Of a DNA stretch of 64,000 bases, positions 8,297 to 19,589 are shown piece after piece. The DNA comes from Streptomyces sp. KMM 9044 (GTDB lineage: Bacteria > Actinomycetota > Actinomycetes > Streptomycetales > Streptomycetaceae): assembly GCF_024701375.2 (NCBI RefSeq), contig NZ_CP113910.1, forward strand, positions 682,001-746,000, read 5' to 3'. Made by a program: the position numbers and the translations under genes. The notes under the pieces were generated by a model, which searched no databases, was not told the DNA's origin, and saw only the letters and a program-made list of their open reading frames with translations. Within the stretch, counting starts at the first letter, position 1. Every line of letters begins with the position of its first letter.

Positions 8297-9645
8297 CACA
8301 GCTCCAGGTCGATGGCGTCGGCGGACGCGGGTCCGCCGACGACCGTGGCGGCCAGGTTCCTTTCCACATCGGTGAGTTCGCTGCTCGCGACCGTCAGCCT
8401 GTAGTGCTGCCGGGGGTCGAAGTCGTCGAACTGGTCCACGCGGTCGAGCACGTCCCCGACGAGCTTCTTCAGGAACAGCCGGGGCGCCACGCCGACCTTT
8501 CCGCCCAACGCTCCGCCGACGGCCCGCGCGAGGTCGGCGACGTAGGCGTCGTCGACGACCGCCCGCACGCGCTCGGGCGATGTGGCGGCGTCCGCGTACA
8601 GGTCCCGGATGGTGGCGCCGAGGCCGACCAGGGACTCCTGGGTGAAGCCGGGCAGCCGGATCTGCACCGCGCGGGGGTTGTCGAAGCGCGGGTCGGTGGT
8701 GAAGTCGGTGGCGAGCCGCTGGGCGAGCGGTGCCAGGCGCTGGACGCCCTGCTGGCCGTCGTAGAAGGCGGGTGTGCCGGTGATGACGAGGTACAGGCCG
8801 GGGAAGCGGCCGGAGTGCACCTCGTCGATGAGCTGCCGCAGCGCGTTGAGCGCCTTGTCTCGTGCGTCGGAGCGGACCCGCTGGAGCGTCTCCACCTCGT
8901 CGAGGACGACGAAGAGCCCGGTGTGCCCGGAGTCGCGCAGCACGGTGAGCAGGCCCTGCAGGAAGCCGAGGGCGCCGAAGTGGTCGAGGTCGCCGCGCAC
9001 CCCGACGGCCCGACGGGCGGAGGCGGCGACGTGCGGCTGGCCGCCGAGCCATGCCAGTACGGCCGCGGCGGTCGCCTCGTCGCCGTCGGCGAGGGCGGCC
9101 CGGTAGCCGCGCAGGGCGGTGGCGAAGGACGGGGCGTGCCGGGAGACTTCGGCGAGCCGCGCGACGAGCAGCTTCTCCACCTCGCCGGGCAGATCGTCCT
9201 CGGTCGCTCCGGCCGCGAGGACGTCCTCCTCCAGGGCGTAGAACCAGGCGTCCACGACCGGGCGCAGGGCGCTGGGCGGGAAGCTGGAGGTGGTGAGGCG
9301 CTCGGTGAGCCGCCGGTAGACGGTCTCCAGTTTGTGCAGCGGCGTCTCGTTCTCGGAGACCTGGATCTCGGCCACGGCGAAGGTGCGGCGCTTGGCCCGC
9401 TCCCCCAGCCAGCGCGTGAAGAACGTCTTGCCGGACCCGTACTCACCGCGCACGGCCTTGAACACGGACCCGCCGGACGCGACGGCGTCCAGTTCCGCGT
9501 CGAGGGCTGCCTCGAACCGGTCGAGCCCGGTGGCGAGCAGGTCGAGCCCGCTCTCGGGCACGGCCCCGCGGCGCAGGGCGTCGACGACGGTACGGCGGCG
9601 GGCCGCGCTGACCTGGGCGTGGCGCTTGGATCCGGTGGTGCTCAC
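8296..9645 (-). CDS. brxD: BREX system ATP-binding protein BrxD
   Basis: This 449-residue P-loop ATPase of the BrxD/DUF2791 type is one of the six BREX-2 core components. Walker A is GEYGSGKTFF near residue 67. Walker B is LFVVLDEVETL near residue 245, followed by the sensor-like LYLVITGTPAFYDG. The C-terminal part has a conserved PRLFLKKLVGDVLDRV helix. I chose the GTG at 9643-9645, giving VSTTGSKRHAQVSAARRRTV; the frame is open to 9885 but that extension has no family features. It starts after the pglZ terminator region with a divergent truncated DUF262 gene between, so brxD-brxHI probably have their own promoter in 9646-9885. Biochemical role in BREX-2 is not established; ATP binding is inferred from motifs. 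Confidence 0.87.
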   Translation of the reverse strand: MSTTGSKRHAQVSAARRRTVVDALRRGAVPESGLDLLATGLDRFEAALDAELDAVASGGSVFKAVRGEYGSGKTFFTRWLGERAKRRTFAVAEIQVSENETPLHKLETVYRRLTERLTTSSFPPSALRPVVDAWFYALEEDVLAAGATEDDLPGEVEKLLVARLAEVSRHAPSFATALRGYRAALADGDEATAAAVLAWLGGQPHVAASARRAVGVRGDLDHFGALGFLQGLLTVLRDSGHTGLFVVLDEVETLQRVRSDARDKALNALRQLIDEVHSGRFPGLYLVITGTPAFYDGQQGVQRLAPLAQRLATDFTTDPRFDNPRAVQIRLPGFTQESLVGLGATIRDLYADAATSPERVRAVVDDAYVADLARAVGGALGGKVGVAPRLFLKKLVGDVLDRVDQFDDFDPRQHYRLTVASSELTDVERNLAATVVGGPASADAIDLEL

Positions 9646-9885
9646 GGGGGCCAGTGTTCCATCTCCCCGTGGTTCAGCGCCTCGGCGAAGGGTCACGGGG
9701 TCCAGTTGGTCATCCGGGTCGCAACGCCCGACGTTGCGCGCCGCGTCGTGGTGCACCTGTCCCGTCTGTCGGCCGGGCACCGGCGGCGCGGTGATCCCGT
9801 TTCTCTGCGAACCGGCTTGACCGTCACGACAGAGCACTGCTGGAATCACTCTCCGTACAGGCAACAAGGCGGGAAGTGGAGTCAC

Positions 9886-10182
9886 ATGGCGGCGCTCGAC
9901 AACGTGAAGCTCAAGGACGTCCTGGCGGACGTCGCCTCGGGTTCCTTACAACTGCCCGACTTCCAGCGGAACTGGAAGTGGGACGACGACCGGATCCGGG
10001 CGATCATCGCGACGGTCACGCTGGACTACCCGCTCGGCGTCGTGATGACGCTGCAGACCGGCGGCGCCACCCGGTTCCGCTCCCGGACCCTCACCGGTGC
10101 CCGGCCGGACGGTGACCCGGAGGCCGACCTCCTGCTGCTGGACGGGCAGCAGCGCCTCACCTCGGTTTCCGCTGTGCGAGAT
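9886..10182 (+). pseudogene. Truncated DUF262 (GmrSD-type) gene
   Basis: From ATG at 9886, about 96 codons encode the N-terminal part of a DUF262 protein, the nuclease/NTPase domain found in type IV restriction enzymes of the GmrSD kind. Visible are KLKDVLADVASGSLQLPDFQ, RNWKWDDDRIRAI and the family signature LLLDGQQRLTS. Homology stops right after that signature, and the frame then runs through the pglZ terminator into antisense sequence. Full DUF262 proteins are several hundred residues, so most of the gene is missing. It sits between pglZ and brxD in opposite orientation. It is probably a decayed second defence gene. Confidence 0.75.
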
Positions 10183-10202
10183 CACCGTCTGACGACGGGC
10201 GC

Positions 10203-10245
10203 ACTCGGGGTGCCTCCGGGCACAAGCTCCGGAGGCACCCCGAGT
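10203..10245. terminator. Strong 17-bp hairpin terminator downstream of pglZ
   Basis: ACTCGGGGTGCCTCCGG at 10203-10219 pairs perfectly with 10229-10245 around a 9-base loop. It lies 7 bp beyond the pglZ stop (10253). It would also stop transcripts from the truncated DUF262 gene on the plus strand. Confidence 0.8.
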
Positions 10246-10252
10246 CGTGTCC

Positions 10253-13183
10253 TCAGCCCGCTCCGAGGGCGAACTGCTCGCGCAGCAAAGCCTCGTGGAG
10301 CCGCAGGGTGCGGCCGTCCGGCAGGGTCTCCAGGACCTGCACGCCGTCGTAGTTGAGGAGTTGCCGCAGGACGGCGGCGAAGCCGTCGCCCCGGGTGACG
10401 GGCATGCCGACGCGCTGGGCGAGCGCGGTCACGGGCAGGGTGCCGCCCGCGTCCAGCAGGGCGGCGAGCGCCTGGTGGACCTGTTCCTGCTGCGGCTTGC
10501 GGGCCAGGCCGCCGAGCTGCGCCCGGTACGTCTCCGAGTCGAGCAGTGCCGTCACCAGCGTCTCGGTGCGGGAGACGACGGTCGGGGTGAGCAGGGCGTC
10601 GTCTCCCCCGGCGGTCAGCGCCACGTCGAAGAGCGCCTCGTGCATCCGGGCGACTTCCGCCTGCTCCTTCTGGGCCTTGCCCGTCGGCTTCTTGGGAGCG
10701 GGAGGCGTTGCGGTCACCGGCCGAGCCGCGTGCTCGTCCGGCAGCGGTGTCTTCCCGGTGTCCTCCGCAGCCCACCAGGCGGGCCGCTGGTCGCCCAGTT
10801 CCCGCCACCCCTTGGGCGGCTCCGCACCGAACGGCAGGAAGGCCAGCACCGGGATGGTGACCTCGGCGAGCGACACCCCTCCGTGGTAGCCGGCCTTGAG
10901 GGCGGTGTAGCGGGAGTCGGCGTCCCACAGGGCGACGACGGACGCGCCGGGCTCGGGCCAGACCACGCGCGGCCCGGACAGGGCGATCTCGTGTTCGGCG
11001 AGCGGGCCGCCGCCGGGCAGGCGGTGGCGGGCGGACGCGGGGTCGGCGGCGGTGTCGACCTTCGTGCCGTGCCGGTCGACGACGTGGCCGTGGTCGCTGG
11101 TGACGAGGACCGCCATGCCCTGGGTGGCCGCCACCCGCAGCAGGTCGCGCAGGCCGGGCACGTCGTCGGTCCGCCAGGCGCCGTCGCCGAGTTTCTGCTC
11201 CTTGGCGAGCCGGTCGTCGAGGGCGTTGAGGACGACGGCGACGTGGGTCCTGCCGTCGGCCAGCGCCTCCGTGAGCGCCGGGCCGAAGGTCTCGCCCGCG
11301 GTCTCGGTGCGCAGGTCGTCCTTGTGGAACACGGCGGCCCGGGCTCCGCCCCACAGCTTCAGTGCGGGGAAGAGCCGCTTCTCGTCGGCCTGGGTGCCCT
11401 TCATCAGCGTGCCCGCGAAGAGTGAGGTGCGGGACACGGCCGTCACGGTGGGCAGGGCGGCGGCCATCGCCCGGCGGTGCGGGGCACTGCCTTCGGGCAG
11501 CGGGTCGAACTCGGCCCAGGAGCGGCGCAGTTCCTCCCCGAGTTCGTTCGCGATGGCCGCGCTCATGCCGTCGAGCACGAGCAGCAGCACCCGCCGTTCC
11601 TCCCCGCGCCGCACGGCCGGGCCGACCACGCGGTCGAGGAAGGTCTCGACGGTGAGCATGGAGCCGGGCTGGGTGCCGGCCTGGGTCCAGGAGGCCAGGG
11701 AGCGGGCGAAGGACGCGTCGATCTGCCGGCGCCGGTCCCGGACGCGGGTGCCGAGGACGTCGTAGGCGGCCTTGAGGGCGGGGTCCGGGTCGCCGCCGGC
11801 CTCGATGTGTTCCAGGGCGAGGTCTGCCCAGCCGGTCTCGGCGATGTGCCGCTGTACGGCGTCGGCGACGGTGGGTGCGTCGGCGGGCGGGTCGGTGGCC
11901 AGCCAGCGGGCGAGGCGCTGGCCCATGCGGGCGCGTTCGACACGGGCGGACTCTTCCGGCTCGGCGGCGAGCCGGTGGTCCTCCAGGCGGCGGACGGCGT
12001 CCGTCACGGCGGCCGTGTCGCCCGCCGCGAGGGCCCGGCCGACGGCGGTGAACCGGGCCTCGAGTCCGCCGCGCAGGACGGGGCTCGCCGCCACGGCCTG
12101 CTCCGCGCCGAACCGGCGGGCCAGCGCGGACGCCCGGTCGAGCACGGTGCCGGTGGTGCGGCGCGCCTCCCGGGCCTGGTCGGCGTCGGTGCCGCCGGTG
12201 CGGTGTCCGGCCGCCGGCAGCGTGGTCACGTACTCCTCGGCGGCCCGCCCGAAGACGGTCACCAGGACGTCGAACTGGTCGCCGACCACCGGGGGCTGGT
12301 CGCCGAAGTAGCGTTCGGCCCGACCACGGGCCCGGTAGGTCTCGGGGGCGGGCTCGGCATGCTGCCACAGCGCCGCGCACACCAGGCCGAAGGCGGCGGC
12401 GTCCGCGCCGCGTTCGGCGTCGACGAGGGCGAGCAGGGCACGGCCGGCGAGACCTGCCTGGTCCTCCTCGCCGAGGAAGGCGGCCAGTCCGGAGCGTTCG
12501 GGGCCGCGCAGGGCGAGGAGCCGTTCGGGGGCGCCGGGCCGGGTCGACCAGTGCAGCAGGGCCTGGGCGTCGAGCCGGTCGTCGCCGGGGCGGCGCGTGC
12601 CGTCCTCGGTGTCGTAGCGGCCCAGGCGCAGGCGGCGCTGGGCGAGCGCGGTGAGGGCGTACTGGCGGGACAGCCAGCCGCCGGGGACGGGCGGCCAGCC
12701 GCCCGTGGTGGGCGGAGTGGCGTCGAGGAGTGCCTCGGAGGCCCAGTTGACGTCCTTGAGCCGGGGGTCTATCTGCCGGGCGCCGAACGCCTCACGGACG
12801 ACGTCCCAGCTGTCGACCGTGTCGATGCGCAGCTTGTGGACGCGGGCGAGGATCGCCGGGTCGAGTTCGTGCTGCTCCCGGTCGGTGAGGACGACCAGGA
12901 CCGCGGGGCCGGGACGGCGGCCCGCAAGGTGGTCGAGGACGAGTTCGTGGACGGCGAGCGGCGACGGCGCCACCGAGACACCGGCCGTACGGCCCTCGCC
13001 CCAGACGGGTTGGGCGGGGCCGTCCCACTGGGGCGCGGACCGCAGCAGCACGACCCGGCGCCTGCCCTCGACGTCCCCCGTCAGTGAGGCGGCGAGGGAG
13101 GACTGCGAGGACAGGTACTGGGTGACGGTCGCGGTGTTCAGCCGGACCGCGCCCGGGACGGCGGCGACGGCGGTATCCGTCAT
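10253..13183 (-). CDS. pglZ: BREX-2 phosphatase-domain protein PglZ
   Basis: This 976-residue protein has the PglZ alkaline-phosphatase-like domain in its central and C-terminal part. Metal-site motifs are visible: [20 protein letters not shown] near residue 540 (nucleophile region) and [16 protein letters not shown] near residue 700 (metal-binding DHGH). The N-terminal half ([20 protein letters not shown]) is BREX-2 specific and includes [18 protein letters not shown]. PglZ is essential in Pgl/BREX and is thought to restrain or act with PglX. The ATG at 13183 overlaps the pglY stop by four bases (ATGA), so the pair is co-translated, as in S. coelicolor pglYZ. A strong hairpin follows the stop. 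Length and motifs agree with a functional protein. Confidence 0.93.
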   Translation of the reverse strand: MTDTAVAAVPGAVRLNTATVTQYLSSQSSLAASLTGDVEGRRRVVLLRSAPQWDGPAQPVWGEGRTAGVSVAPSPLAVHELVLDHLAGRRPGPAVLVVLTDREQHELDPAILARVHKLRIDTVDSWDVVREAFGARQIDPRLKDVNWASEALLDATPPTTGGWPPVPGGWLSRQYALTALAQRRLRLGRYDTEDGTRRPGDDRLDAQALLHWSTRPGAPERLLALRGPERSGLAAFLGEEDQAGLAGRALLALVDAERGADAAAFGLVCAALWQHAEPAPETYRARGRAERYFGDQPPVVGDQFDVLVTVFGRAAEEYVTTLPAAGHRTGGTDADQAREARRTTGTVLDRASALARRFGAEQAVAASPVLRGGLEARFTAVGRALAAGDTAAVTDAVRRLEDHRLAAEPEESARVERARMGQRLARWLATDPPADAPTVADAVQRHIAETGWADLALEHIEAGGDPDPALKAAYDVLGTRVRDRRRQIDASFARSLASWTQAGTQPGSMLTVETFLDRVVGPAVRRGEERRVLLLVLDGMSAAIANELGEELRRSWAEFDPLPEGSAPHRRAMAAALPTVTAVSRTSLFAGTLMKGTQADEKRLFPALKLWGGARAAVFHKDDLRTETAGETFGPALTEALADGRTHVAVVLNALDDRLAKEQKLGDGAWRTDDVPGLRDLLRVAATQGMAVLVTSDHGHVVDRHGTKVDTAADPASARHRLPGGGPLAEHEIALSGPRVVWPEPGASVVALWDADSRYTALKAGYHGGVSLAEVTIPVLAFLPFGAEPPKGWRELGDQRPAWWAAEDTGKTPLPDEHAARPVTATPPAPKKPTGKAQKEQAEVARMHEALFDVALTAGGDDALLTPTVVSRTETLVTALLDSETYRAQLGGLARKPQQEQVHQALAALLDAGGTLPVTALAQRVGMPVTRGDGFAAVLRQLLNYDGVQVLETLPDGRTLRLHEALLREQFALGAG

Positions 13184-16100
13184 TCGACGACCTGCCAGGT
13201 GATCTCGATGGTCGCGTTCGGGTGGCGAGCAGCCAGTTCGGACAGCTCCGCCTGGAGGTCGGCGGCGGCCCGTACCACGGTCGTACGGCGGCCTCCGGAC
13301 TTCCGCGCCGTGCCGCTGCCGCTGCCGCTCGCCGCGGAGGGCGTCTCCTGCGGCTGGGTGTAGGAGATGCGCGGGTCGCTGGTCGACGTGTCCAGGGACA
13401 GGTCACCGGCCGTCGGCTGCGGCGCGACGGGTACGGGCGTCGGGGTGGCGGCGGCCTGGCTGCGCTTGATCAGGGCGACGACCTCGCGCTGGGTGCGGGC
13501 GAGCGTGTCGCGCAGGTCGGCGGTGCGCTGGTCGTCGCGGGCCACGTGGCGCAGCGAGTCGAGCAGTGCCTCGCCCTCGGGGCCGAGCCCGGCGGCGAGT
13601 TCCAGGGTGCTCCAGGGGGCGGAGGCGACGGCCTCCGCGACCGCGCGGGCCTTCTTGACGGAGGTGCCGTACCGGTCGGCGCTGGTCTCGCCCAGGTCGA
13701 AGGAGGCGAGGGCCTCCACGGTCTTCTTCGCCCCGGCCGCGCCCTTGCCGGCCTCCGCCGTGAGGGCGTCCAGCAGTTGCAGGGAGCGGCGGGCGAGGGC
13801 GAGCCGTCCGGTGCCGGCGGTCTGGTCGAGGCCGAGGAAGGAGGCGTGGGCCTCCAGCTGGTGCACCAGGTCGGCCGCGTGGTCCCGGTGGGTGCGGGCG
13901 GCCTCGATGATCTGGCGGGCGAACTGGTTGACCATCCGGCCGCGCCGCAGCGCGGGCGGCTTCGCCCCGAAGACCGTCTCGAAGCGCTGGCGTGCGGTGT
14001 CCCAGTCGGATTCGGCGGGCAGCGGCTGGCTGCGCAGCGCGTCGTGGTCCTTGATCGCGGACAGTTCGGGCGCGGGGTCGAGGACGGTGCCGCCGCGCAC
14101 CCACACCCGGTCGTCCGTCTCGGCGAAGGCGGCGACGACGAGCCGGGCGAGGAAGTCGGGCAGGCCGCGCGGGTCGGGCCGGTCGGTCCAGTCGGTGAGC
14201 GTGATCAGGGACAGGTCCCCGGTGACGCCCTGGGAGCGGGCGAGTTGCCGGAAGTGGTCGGGCCAGTACCGGGACAGCTCGAAGTACGCCTCCTTCTGCT
14301 GCCCGAGGCGCAGCGGTCCGGCGATGCGCTGCATGAGCCTGCGGTCGGCGGCCGGGACCTCCACCCGCCCGTCGCGTGCCTCGGCGGCGGCCCGGACGTG
14401 GGTGAACACCTTCTTGGTGTCGGCGGACCTGACGGCGGTGCCGGTGGCGTCGGGGTCGAGGTCGGGGTGGGCCGGGTACTGGTGGACGAGCAGCTTCCCC
14501 GCGACGTGCCGGATGCCGTCGCGCAGGCTCTGCCCGAAGGACAGGGTGAGCCCGTCGACGTCGGGCAGTGCGACGAGGTGGTCGTCGAAGTCGGGCACGA
14601 CGTCGGCGGCCTGCTTCTGGGCGAGTCCGTACGCCTGCTTGAAGGCACCCTTGACCTGCTTGAGCAGAGCCTCGCGCTGGGTTTCCAGGAGGCCCTTGGC
14701 GCGGCTGCGGTTGTCGGCGTTGAGGTGGCCGGCGTACTGGGTGTCGAAGCGGTGCTCGTCGGCGAGGGCCTTGTCGATGACGACGAGGCGCCGGAAGTCC
14801 TGGAAGCGCTGCGCGGACAGGTGCGCGGGCAGCCAGGCGACGGTGCGGGACCGCTCGCCCTGCTGGCGCTCGCGCAGGCGCTGGACGCGGTTGACGTCCT
14901 CGACCGGTCCCCACTCGCCCTCGTCGAAGGGGAGGTCTATGGCGATCCGCCAGCGTCCCTCCTCCTGCGGCATCAGGTCGTGGTCGGGCAGCTCGTCCTC
15001 GTCGGCGACGTTCCCGAAGACGATCTCGGCGGTGCGGGCGGTGCCGCGCCAGGTGAAGTGGAGCTGGTCGCTCAACTGGCCGTGTTCGACGCCCAGTTCC
15101 TCGGACAGCAGGCGGCGGGCGAGCGCGACGCGGTTGCCGGGGTTGTCGTTGACCTGGGCGTTGGCGATGACGGAGTCCACGTCGACGCCGGAGAGTTCGA
15201 GGCGGACGCCGGGGTTGGCGTCGGTGCCGGTCTCCTTGATCTCGGGGAACCTGGCGGCCCATTCGGCGACCTTGTTCTTGATGATGCCGACCTCGGCGCC
15301 CGGGATGGGGGCGAGGACCGACCCGTGGTTGAGCGCGCCGAGCCGCCGGATGGTCAGTTCGGACAGTGCGGGCACGCTGGGCGCGAGCGCGGACAGCAGC
15401 AGGGTGCACACGAGCCGGTTGTCGCCGGTGAACATCCGGCAGCCGCCCAGCCGCTTCGGGTCGGTGAGGGACTCGGGCCGGTTGCGGTACTGCTCGACGT
15501 CGTCCTCGGTGATGTCGTACGAGCTGAGCAGGTAGGGCCGCAGTTTGGTCCTGTAGAGCTTGTCGGCGGCCTCGAAGACGACCTTGAGGCTGTCGGTGAA
15601 GGGCTTGTCGCCGCCGGCCGCGATCACCGGGTAGAGGTCGCCGACCGGGATGAGCTGCCCGAGCCGGAGCTCGCCCCGGTGGTCGGCGAGCAGCTGTCCC
15701 ATCAGTTTCAGACCGGTGCGGGAACGCTGCAGCGCGGACGAGATGTGGACCAGGGTGTCCATGAACGCCGGTGAGAACGGGTATGTCAGCCGGAACGACT
15801 CCGCGTCCGCGCCGGTGGTGCCCTTCTCCGAGCCGAGGAGGGTGTCCCAGACCTGGGTGCCGACCCGCTTGGTCTGCTCGAAGGCCGCGTCGACGAGCCG
15901 TTCCGCCTCGGCGTCCTTCGGCTTGAGGAGGCGCGCGTGGGCGATCTGCGGGAGGTTGCGGTCCTCCAGGGTGATCTTGTCGAACCGGCCGGAGGCCAGG
16001 TTCAGGGTGTCCTGGATGGAGGCTTCCGCCGCGCCGGACACCTCTTCGCCGACGAGTTCCCGCAGGTCGCGCTGGCGGGCGATGAACGACACGACGGGGA

Positions 16101-17073
16101 TGGCGCGCCGGGCGTCGCCGCCCTCCACGAAGTTCGTGATCTTACTGGCCTCGCGGGCCACGAACTTCTGCTCGTGGATGAGGGTCGCGAGCCAGAGGAT
16201 CAGCTCGTCCAGGAACAGGACCAGACCGTCGTAGCCGAGCGACTGGGCGTGCTCGGCGATGACGGACAGACCGGCGTCCAGGGAGACGAAGCCGTGCTCG
16301 TTCTCGGTGGCGTTCCTGGCGAAGCCGGGAAAGAGGTTCGTGCTCGCGTCGTTGACCAGTTTGGCGCGCAGTTCGGCCGGGGTGGAGGGGTTGCGGAGGT
16401 CGAGCGGGGTGCCGCCCTCGTGGTTCTCCTCGGCGGCGAGGGCGGTGTCGAGGAGCTGCGCGGTCCAGGCGAAGCCCTCACCCCACTCGTCCGTCTCGTC
16501 GTCGTCCGCGTCACCGCCGCCCAGGCCGCGGACGACCGCCTCGTCACCGTAGGTGGCACGGTTGGCGCGGATGTCGGCGAAGAGGGAGTCGGTCCGGTAC
16601 ACCTGCGGGGTCGGCGCCTCCGGGTGCAGCTTCCTGACGTGCGTGACGTACCCGCCGAGCACCCGCTGTTCGAGGGCCTTCGCGCCGAGCATGTGGTACG
16701 GCACGAGCAGGAACCGCTTGCCGTCCGTGGTCAGCCACTCGTGCTTGGTCAGCACCGGGTCGAACTCGGTACGGACACGGGCGGACGCGTCGCCGCTGAG
16801 CAGCGCGTACAGCACGGCCATGAAGTGCGACTTGCCGGAACCGAACGAGCCGTGCAGGTAGGCGGCCTTGGACCGGTGCCCGTCGAGGGACGATTTGATG
16901 AGCGCCAGCGCCTCGTCGAAGTTCTCCAGCAGCCGCTCGGTGACGACGTAGTCCTTGAGGGCGTTGCGGGCGCCCTCGGGTGTCGTCGCCTCGGCGAGGG
17001 ACAGGACGAAGTCCGAGGTGGAGATGGACTCCTTGATGTCGATGACATCGCGAAGGAGGGGCGGCTGGGCCAT
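13180..17073 (-). CDS. pglY: BREX-2 large ATPase PglY
   Basis: This 1297-residue ATPase is very close to the usual PglY length. The N-terminus reads [20 protein letters not shown]. Walker A is [18 protein letters not shown] near residue 75, and Walker B is [18 protein letters not shown] around residue 285. It is the BREX-2 counterpart of BrxC. The C-terminal 100 residues are a Ser/Thr/Pro-rich linker and a short domain ending [20 protein letters not shown]. It overlaps pglZ by four bases. Upstream, 380 bp of non-coding DNA separates it from the NB-ARC gene on the same strand, so this block probably has its own promoter there. In S. coelicolor, PglY ATPase activity is needed for phage growth limitation. 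No lesion is visible. Confidence 0.92.
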   Translation of the reverse strand: MAQPPLLRDVIDIKESISTSDFVLSLAEATTPEGARNALKDYVVTERLLENFDEALALIKSSLDGHRSKAAYLHGSFGSGKSHFMAVLYALLSGDASARVRTEFDPVLTKHEWLTTDGKRFLLVPYHMLGAKALEQRVLGGYVTHVRKLHPEAPTPQVYRTDSLFADIRANRATYGDEAVVRGLGGGDADDDETDEWGEGFAWTAQLLDTALAAEENHEGGTPLDLRNPSTPAELRAKLVNDASTNLFPGFARNATENEHGFVSLDAGLSVIAEHAQSLGYDGLVLFLDELILWLATLIHEQKFVAREASKITNFVEGGDARRAIPVVSFIARQRDLRELVGEEVSGAAEASIQDTLNLASGRFDKITLEDRNLPQIAHARLLKPKDAEAERLVDAAFEQTKRVGTQVWDTLLGSEKGTTGADAESFRLTYPFSPAFMDTLVHISSALQRSRTGLKLMGQLLADHRGELRLGQLIPVGDLYPVIAAGGDKPFTDSLKVVFEAADKLYRTKLRPYLLSSYDITEDDVEQYRNRPESLTDPKRLGGCRMFTGDNRLVCTLLLSALAPSVPALSELTIRRLGALNHGSVLAPIPGAEVGIIKNKVAEWAARFPEIKETGTDANPGVRLELSGVDVDSVIANAQVNDNPGNRVALARRLLSEELGVEHGQLSDQLHFTWRGTARTAEIVFGNVADEDELPDHDLMPQEEGRWRIAIDLPFDEGEWGPVEDVNRVQRLRERQQGERSRTVAWLPAHLSAQRFQDFRRLVVIDKALADEHRFDTQYAGHLNADNRSRAKGLLETQREALLKQVKGAFKQAYGLAQKQAADVVPDFDDHLVALPDVDGLTLSFGQSLRDGIRHVAGKLLVHQYPAHPDLDPDATGTAVRSADTKKVFTHVRAAAEARDGRVEVPAADRRLMQRIAGPLRLGQQKEAYFELSRYWPDHFRQLARSQGVTGDLSLITLTDWTDRPDPRGLPDFLARLVVAAFAETDDRVWVRGGTVLDPAPELSAIKDHDALRSQPLPAESDWDTARQRFETVFGAKPPALRRGRMVNQFARQIIEAARTHRDHAADLVHQLEAHASFLGLDQTAGTGRLALARRSLQLLDALTAEAGKGAAGAKKTVEALASFDLGETSADRYGTSVKKARAVAEAVASAPWSTLELAAGLGPEGEALLDSLRHVARDDQRTADLRDTLARTQREVVALIKRSQAAATPTPVPVAPQPTAGDLSLDTSTSDPRISYTQPQETPSAASGSGSGTARKSGGRRTTVVRAAADLQAELSELAARHPNATIEITWQVVE

Positions 17074-17453
17074 CGCGGGTCTCGCTCTCCCTGGGGGTGG
17101 TCGGTGCTGCTGCTCGTACGGGGTGTCGTGCGGGGGCCGCCGCCGAGGCCCGGGCCGGTCCGAGGAGTGGGGCAGGGCTCAGGGGTACGGATGGCCGGTG
17201 CGGCGGGCCGGCCGTCCCGGCCGGTGGCGGGGACGGATCCGGTCGCGCGGCGACCGGACGGGAACGGCGCCCACGGCGTCGGCCGGGTCAGGTCGGGCGG
17301 GTTTGCGACGTCTGCACTCTTCGCCCCCCTCGTGCTGATCGTCACCCGTACGGCCTGCGCACAGCACCCTACATCGGTCCCCCCATCGGCCCCGTGCCGT
17401 ATACCCGCGCGCACCGCCCGTCCGCGCCGGCCGCTGCGGTCCCGCCGTGAGCG
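17074..17453. other. Intergenic region upstream of pglY
   Basis: 380 bp lie between the NB-ARC gene stop and the pglY start. It should hold the pglY-pglZ promoter. I see no strong hairpin, tandem repeat or convincing small gene in it; open frames here are GC-driven. Confidence 0.5.
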
Positions 17454-19589
17454 CTACGGCCGCCCTCGCCCCGACCGGTAGGCGTCCAGGAGGTGCCGGC
17501 TCGCGACGGTGAAGGGGTGGTCGGGGCCCAGGCCGCGTTCCCTCCGCTCGACGACGTCGGTCATCAGCGCGATCCCCTCGTCCATGTGTCCGAGCGCGGT
17601 CCGGGTCCGGGAGAGGAGTTGCCGGGCGGCGAGCACGATCGGGTACTCGGGCCCGAAGCGCCGCTCGTACGCCTCGGCGACCTGCCGGATCCCACGGTCG
17701 GCCTCGTCGAGGCGGCCCAGGAGGTACAGCGCCCACGCGTGGTTGTGCCGGGCGCCCAGGGTCACGGTGTGGTCGGGGCCGAGGACGCGCTCGCACTCCG
17801 ACGGCAGCGTGAGCAGGGCACCGCCTTCCTCCGCGACCACGTCGGCGGCGGGCAGCATCTCCAGCAGGCCGGCGCGGGCCCGCAGCGTCAGCGGGTGCGC
17901 GGGGCCCAGCGCCGAGCGCCGCCCGGCGACGGTGTCGCGGAGCAGCGCGACGGATTCCTCGCGTCTGCCGAGGTTCGCCAGGACGAGCTGGAGGCCGTAG
18001 CCGCTGTCCGTGGTGTCGGGGTCGTCGGCGCCGAAGAGGCGCTCCTGGGTGTCCCTGACCGCGCGCAGTGCCGCTTCGGCCTCGGTGTACCTGCCCAGCC
18101 GGAACAGTGCCCGTCCTGCCCTGGAGCGGGTGGCGAGGACCGTGCGGTGGTCCGCGCCGAGGAGTCGCTGCCCGAGGTCCGCCGCGTTTCGGGCGGTCTC
18201 CCAGGCGGAGAGGTAGTCACCGGTGCGGTGCAGGGCGGTGGACAGCCGCGTCGCGACGGCCAGGGCGTCGGCGGCGGCCGGTCCGCCGACGCGCCCCAGC
18301 AGGGCCAGCGCGTGCGGTACCAGCAGGCGCATGCGCGGATCGTGGGGACCGGCGTCGGGTACGCCGGGCACGGCCGCGTCGAGCAGGCGGACGGCCGTCG
18401 TGTCGAGGGCGGGCACCAGGTCCGCGGGGGTCGCCGCCGAGACGCTGTCGAGCAGGATGCCGTGGCTCTGTACGCAGCGCGCGCCGGCGGCGTCGACCCG
18501 TTCCGACAGTGACTGGTCGAGGAGGGCTCTGAGCGCCGTCTCGGTTCGGGCACGGGGCAGTACGGCGCCGATGCCGGCGTGGTTGAACAGGGTCAGGGGC
18601 AGCGGCTCGGCGGCGAACCGGGCCAGCAGCCGGAGCAGGGCCGCCGCTTCGGGCAGCCCCCGCGCCTCGAACGCGTCGAGGGTCAGCTGCCAGGTCAGGC
18701 CGACCAGGTGCCGGGGATCCGCTGCGGACAGCGCGTCGGCTCCCCGGTCGATCAGCTGGACCCGTTCGTCCCCGTCGAGCTGGTCCCCGTAGGCGTCCAG
18801 TGTCCAGGGGTCGATGACCTGGTGGGAGAGGAAGCCGCCCGCCAGGGTGAGGGCGAGGGGCAGCCGCCCGAGCCGGTCGGCGACCCGCGCCGCCTGCTCC
18901 GTGGTGCCGCTGTGCGGGGCGAGATCGCGCAGTACGAGCGCGGCGTCCTCCCGGGGCAGTACGCCGATGTACTGCAGCTCGGCGCCCGGCCACCACCGGG
19001 CCGCCGCTCGCCGGGTGGTCACCAGGACGGTGCCGCGCGGGCTGGTGCGCAGCCAGTCGCCGTCCCGCAGGATCTCCGGCTCGTCGGTGTTGTCCAGGAC
19101 CAGCAACCAGGGTTCGGCGGAACGGTCGAGATACGTCCAGGCGAGATCGGCGGCGGGCCTGAGGCCGTTGCGTGCGGCCAGCAGTTCGGCGTCCTCCGCT
19201 CCTCGGTCGGCCGCGACGGCGAGCATGCCGGCGCGCAGGCTCGCGCGGTCTGAGGCGTTGACCCACAGGCCCACCCGGTCCTGTTCTGCGGTGACCTCCT
19301 GGAAGAGGGCGCAGGCGACCGCCGTCTTGCCCGAGCCGCCCATGCCGTACAGCACGTAGACCTGGCCGCCGCGCTCCGTCTCGACGCTCGCCCGCAGGCG
19401 CTCCATCACCTCGCCGCGGTCGCGGAGCGCGACGGGGGGCCGGCCGACCGCCGGGCGTCGCACCGAGTCCGGTCCGCCGCGCTCCGGCCCGTCACCGCCG
19501 TAGTGGTGGTGCTCGCTGATGTGCTGGTCGCCCGACGACTGGTAGACGCGCCCCTGGTCCTCGGCGTGGCCGTCCGTCCCACCCGTCAT
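17454..19589 (-). CDS. NB-ARC ATPase with tetratricopeptide repeats (NLR-like)
   Basis: This 711-residue STAND protein has a short N-terminal tail containing RVYQSSGDQHISEHHHY. An NB-ARC module follows: Walker A VLYGMGGSGKTAVACALF near residue 78, Walker B PWLLVLDNTDEPEIL, the sensor RGTVLVTTRRAAARWW and a GLPL-like GRLPLALTLAGGFLSHQ. The C-terminal half is a run of about eight TPR-like repeats (DHRTVLATRSRAGRALFRLG and similar), typical for ligand sensing. There is no catalytic effector domain on this chain, so signalling may pass through the upstream partner, whose stop overlaps this ATG (ATGA). Bacterial NLR-like proteins of this architecture include both antiphage sensors and developmental regulators. 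Being embedded between the two halves of BREX-2 favours defence, but this is inference. Confidence 0.8.
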   Translation of the reverse strand: MTGGTDGHAEDQGRVYQSSGDQHISEHHHYGGDGPERGGPDSVRRPAVGRPPVALRDRGEVMERLRASVETERGGQVYVLYGMGGSGKTAVACALFQEVTAEQDRVGLWVNASDRASLRAGMLAVAADRGAEDAELLAARNGLRPAADLAWTYLDRSAEPWLLVLDNTDEPEILRDGDWLRTSPRGTVLVTTRRAAARWWPGAELQYIGVLPREDAALVLRDLAPHSGTTEQAARVADRLGRLPLALTLAGGFLSHQVIDPWTLDAYGDQLDGDERVQLIDRGADALSAADPRHLVGLTWQLTLDAFEARGLPEAAALLRLLARFAAEPLPLTLFNHAGIGAVLPRARTETALRALLDQSLSERVDAAGARCVQSHGILLDSVSAATPADLVPALDTTAVRLLDAAVPGVPDAGPHDPRMRLLVPHALALLGRVGGPAAADALAVATRLSTALHRTGDYLSAWETARNAADLGQRLLGADHRTVLATRSRAGRALFRLGRYTEAEAALRAVRDTQERLFGADDPDTTDSGYGLQLVLANLGRREESVALLRDTVAGRRSALGPAHPLTLRARAGLLEMLPAADVVAEEGGALLTLPSECERVLGPDHTVTLGARHNHAWALYLLGRLDEADRGIRQVAEAYERRFGPEYPIVLAARQLLSRTRTALGHMDEGIALMTDVVERRERGLGPDHPFTVASRHLLDAYRSGRGRP

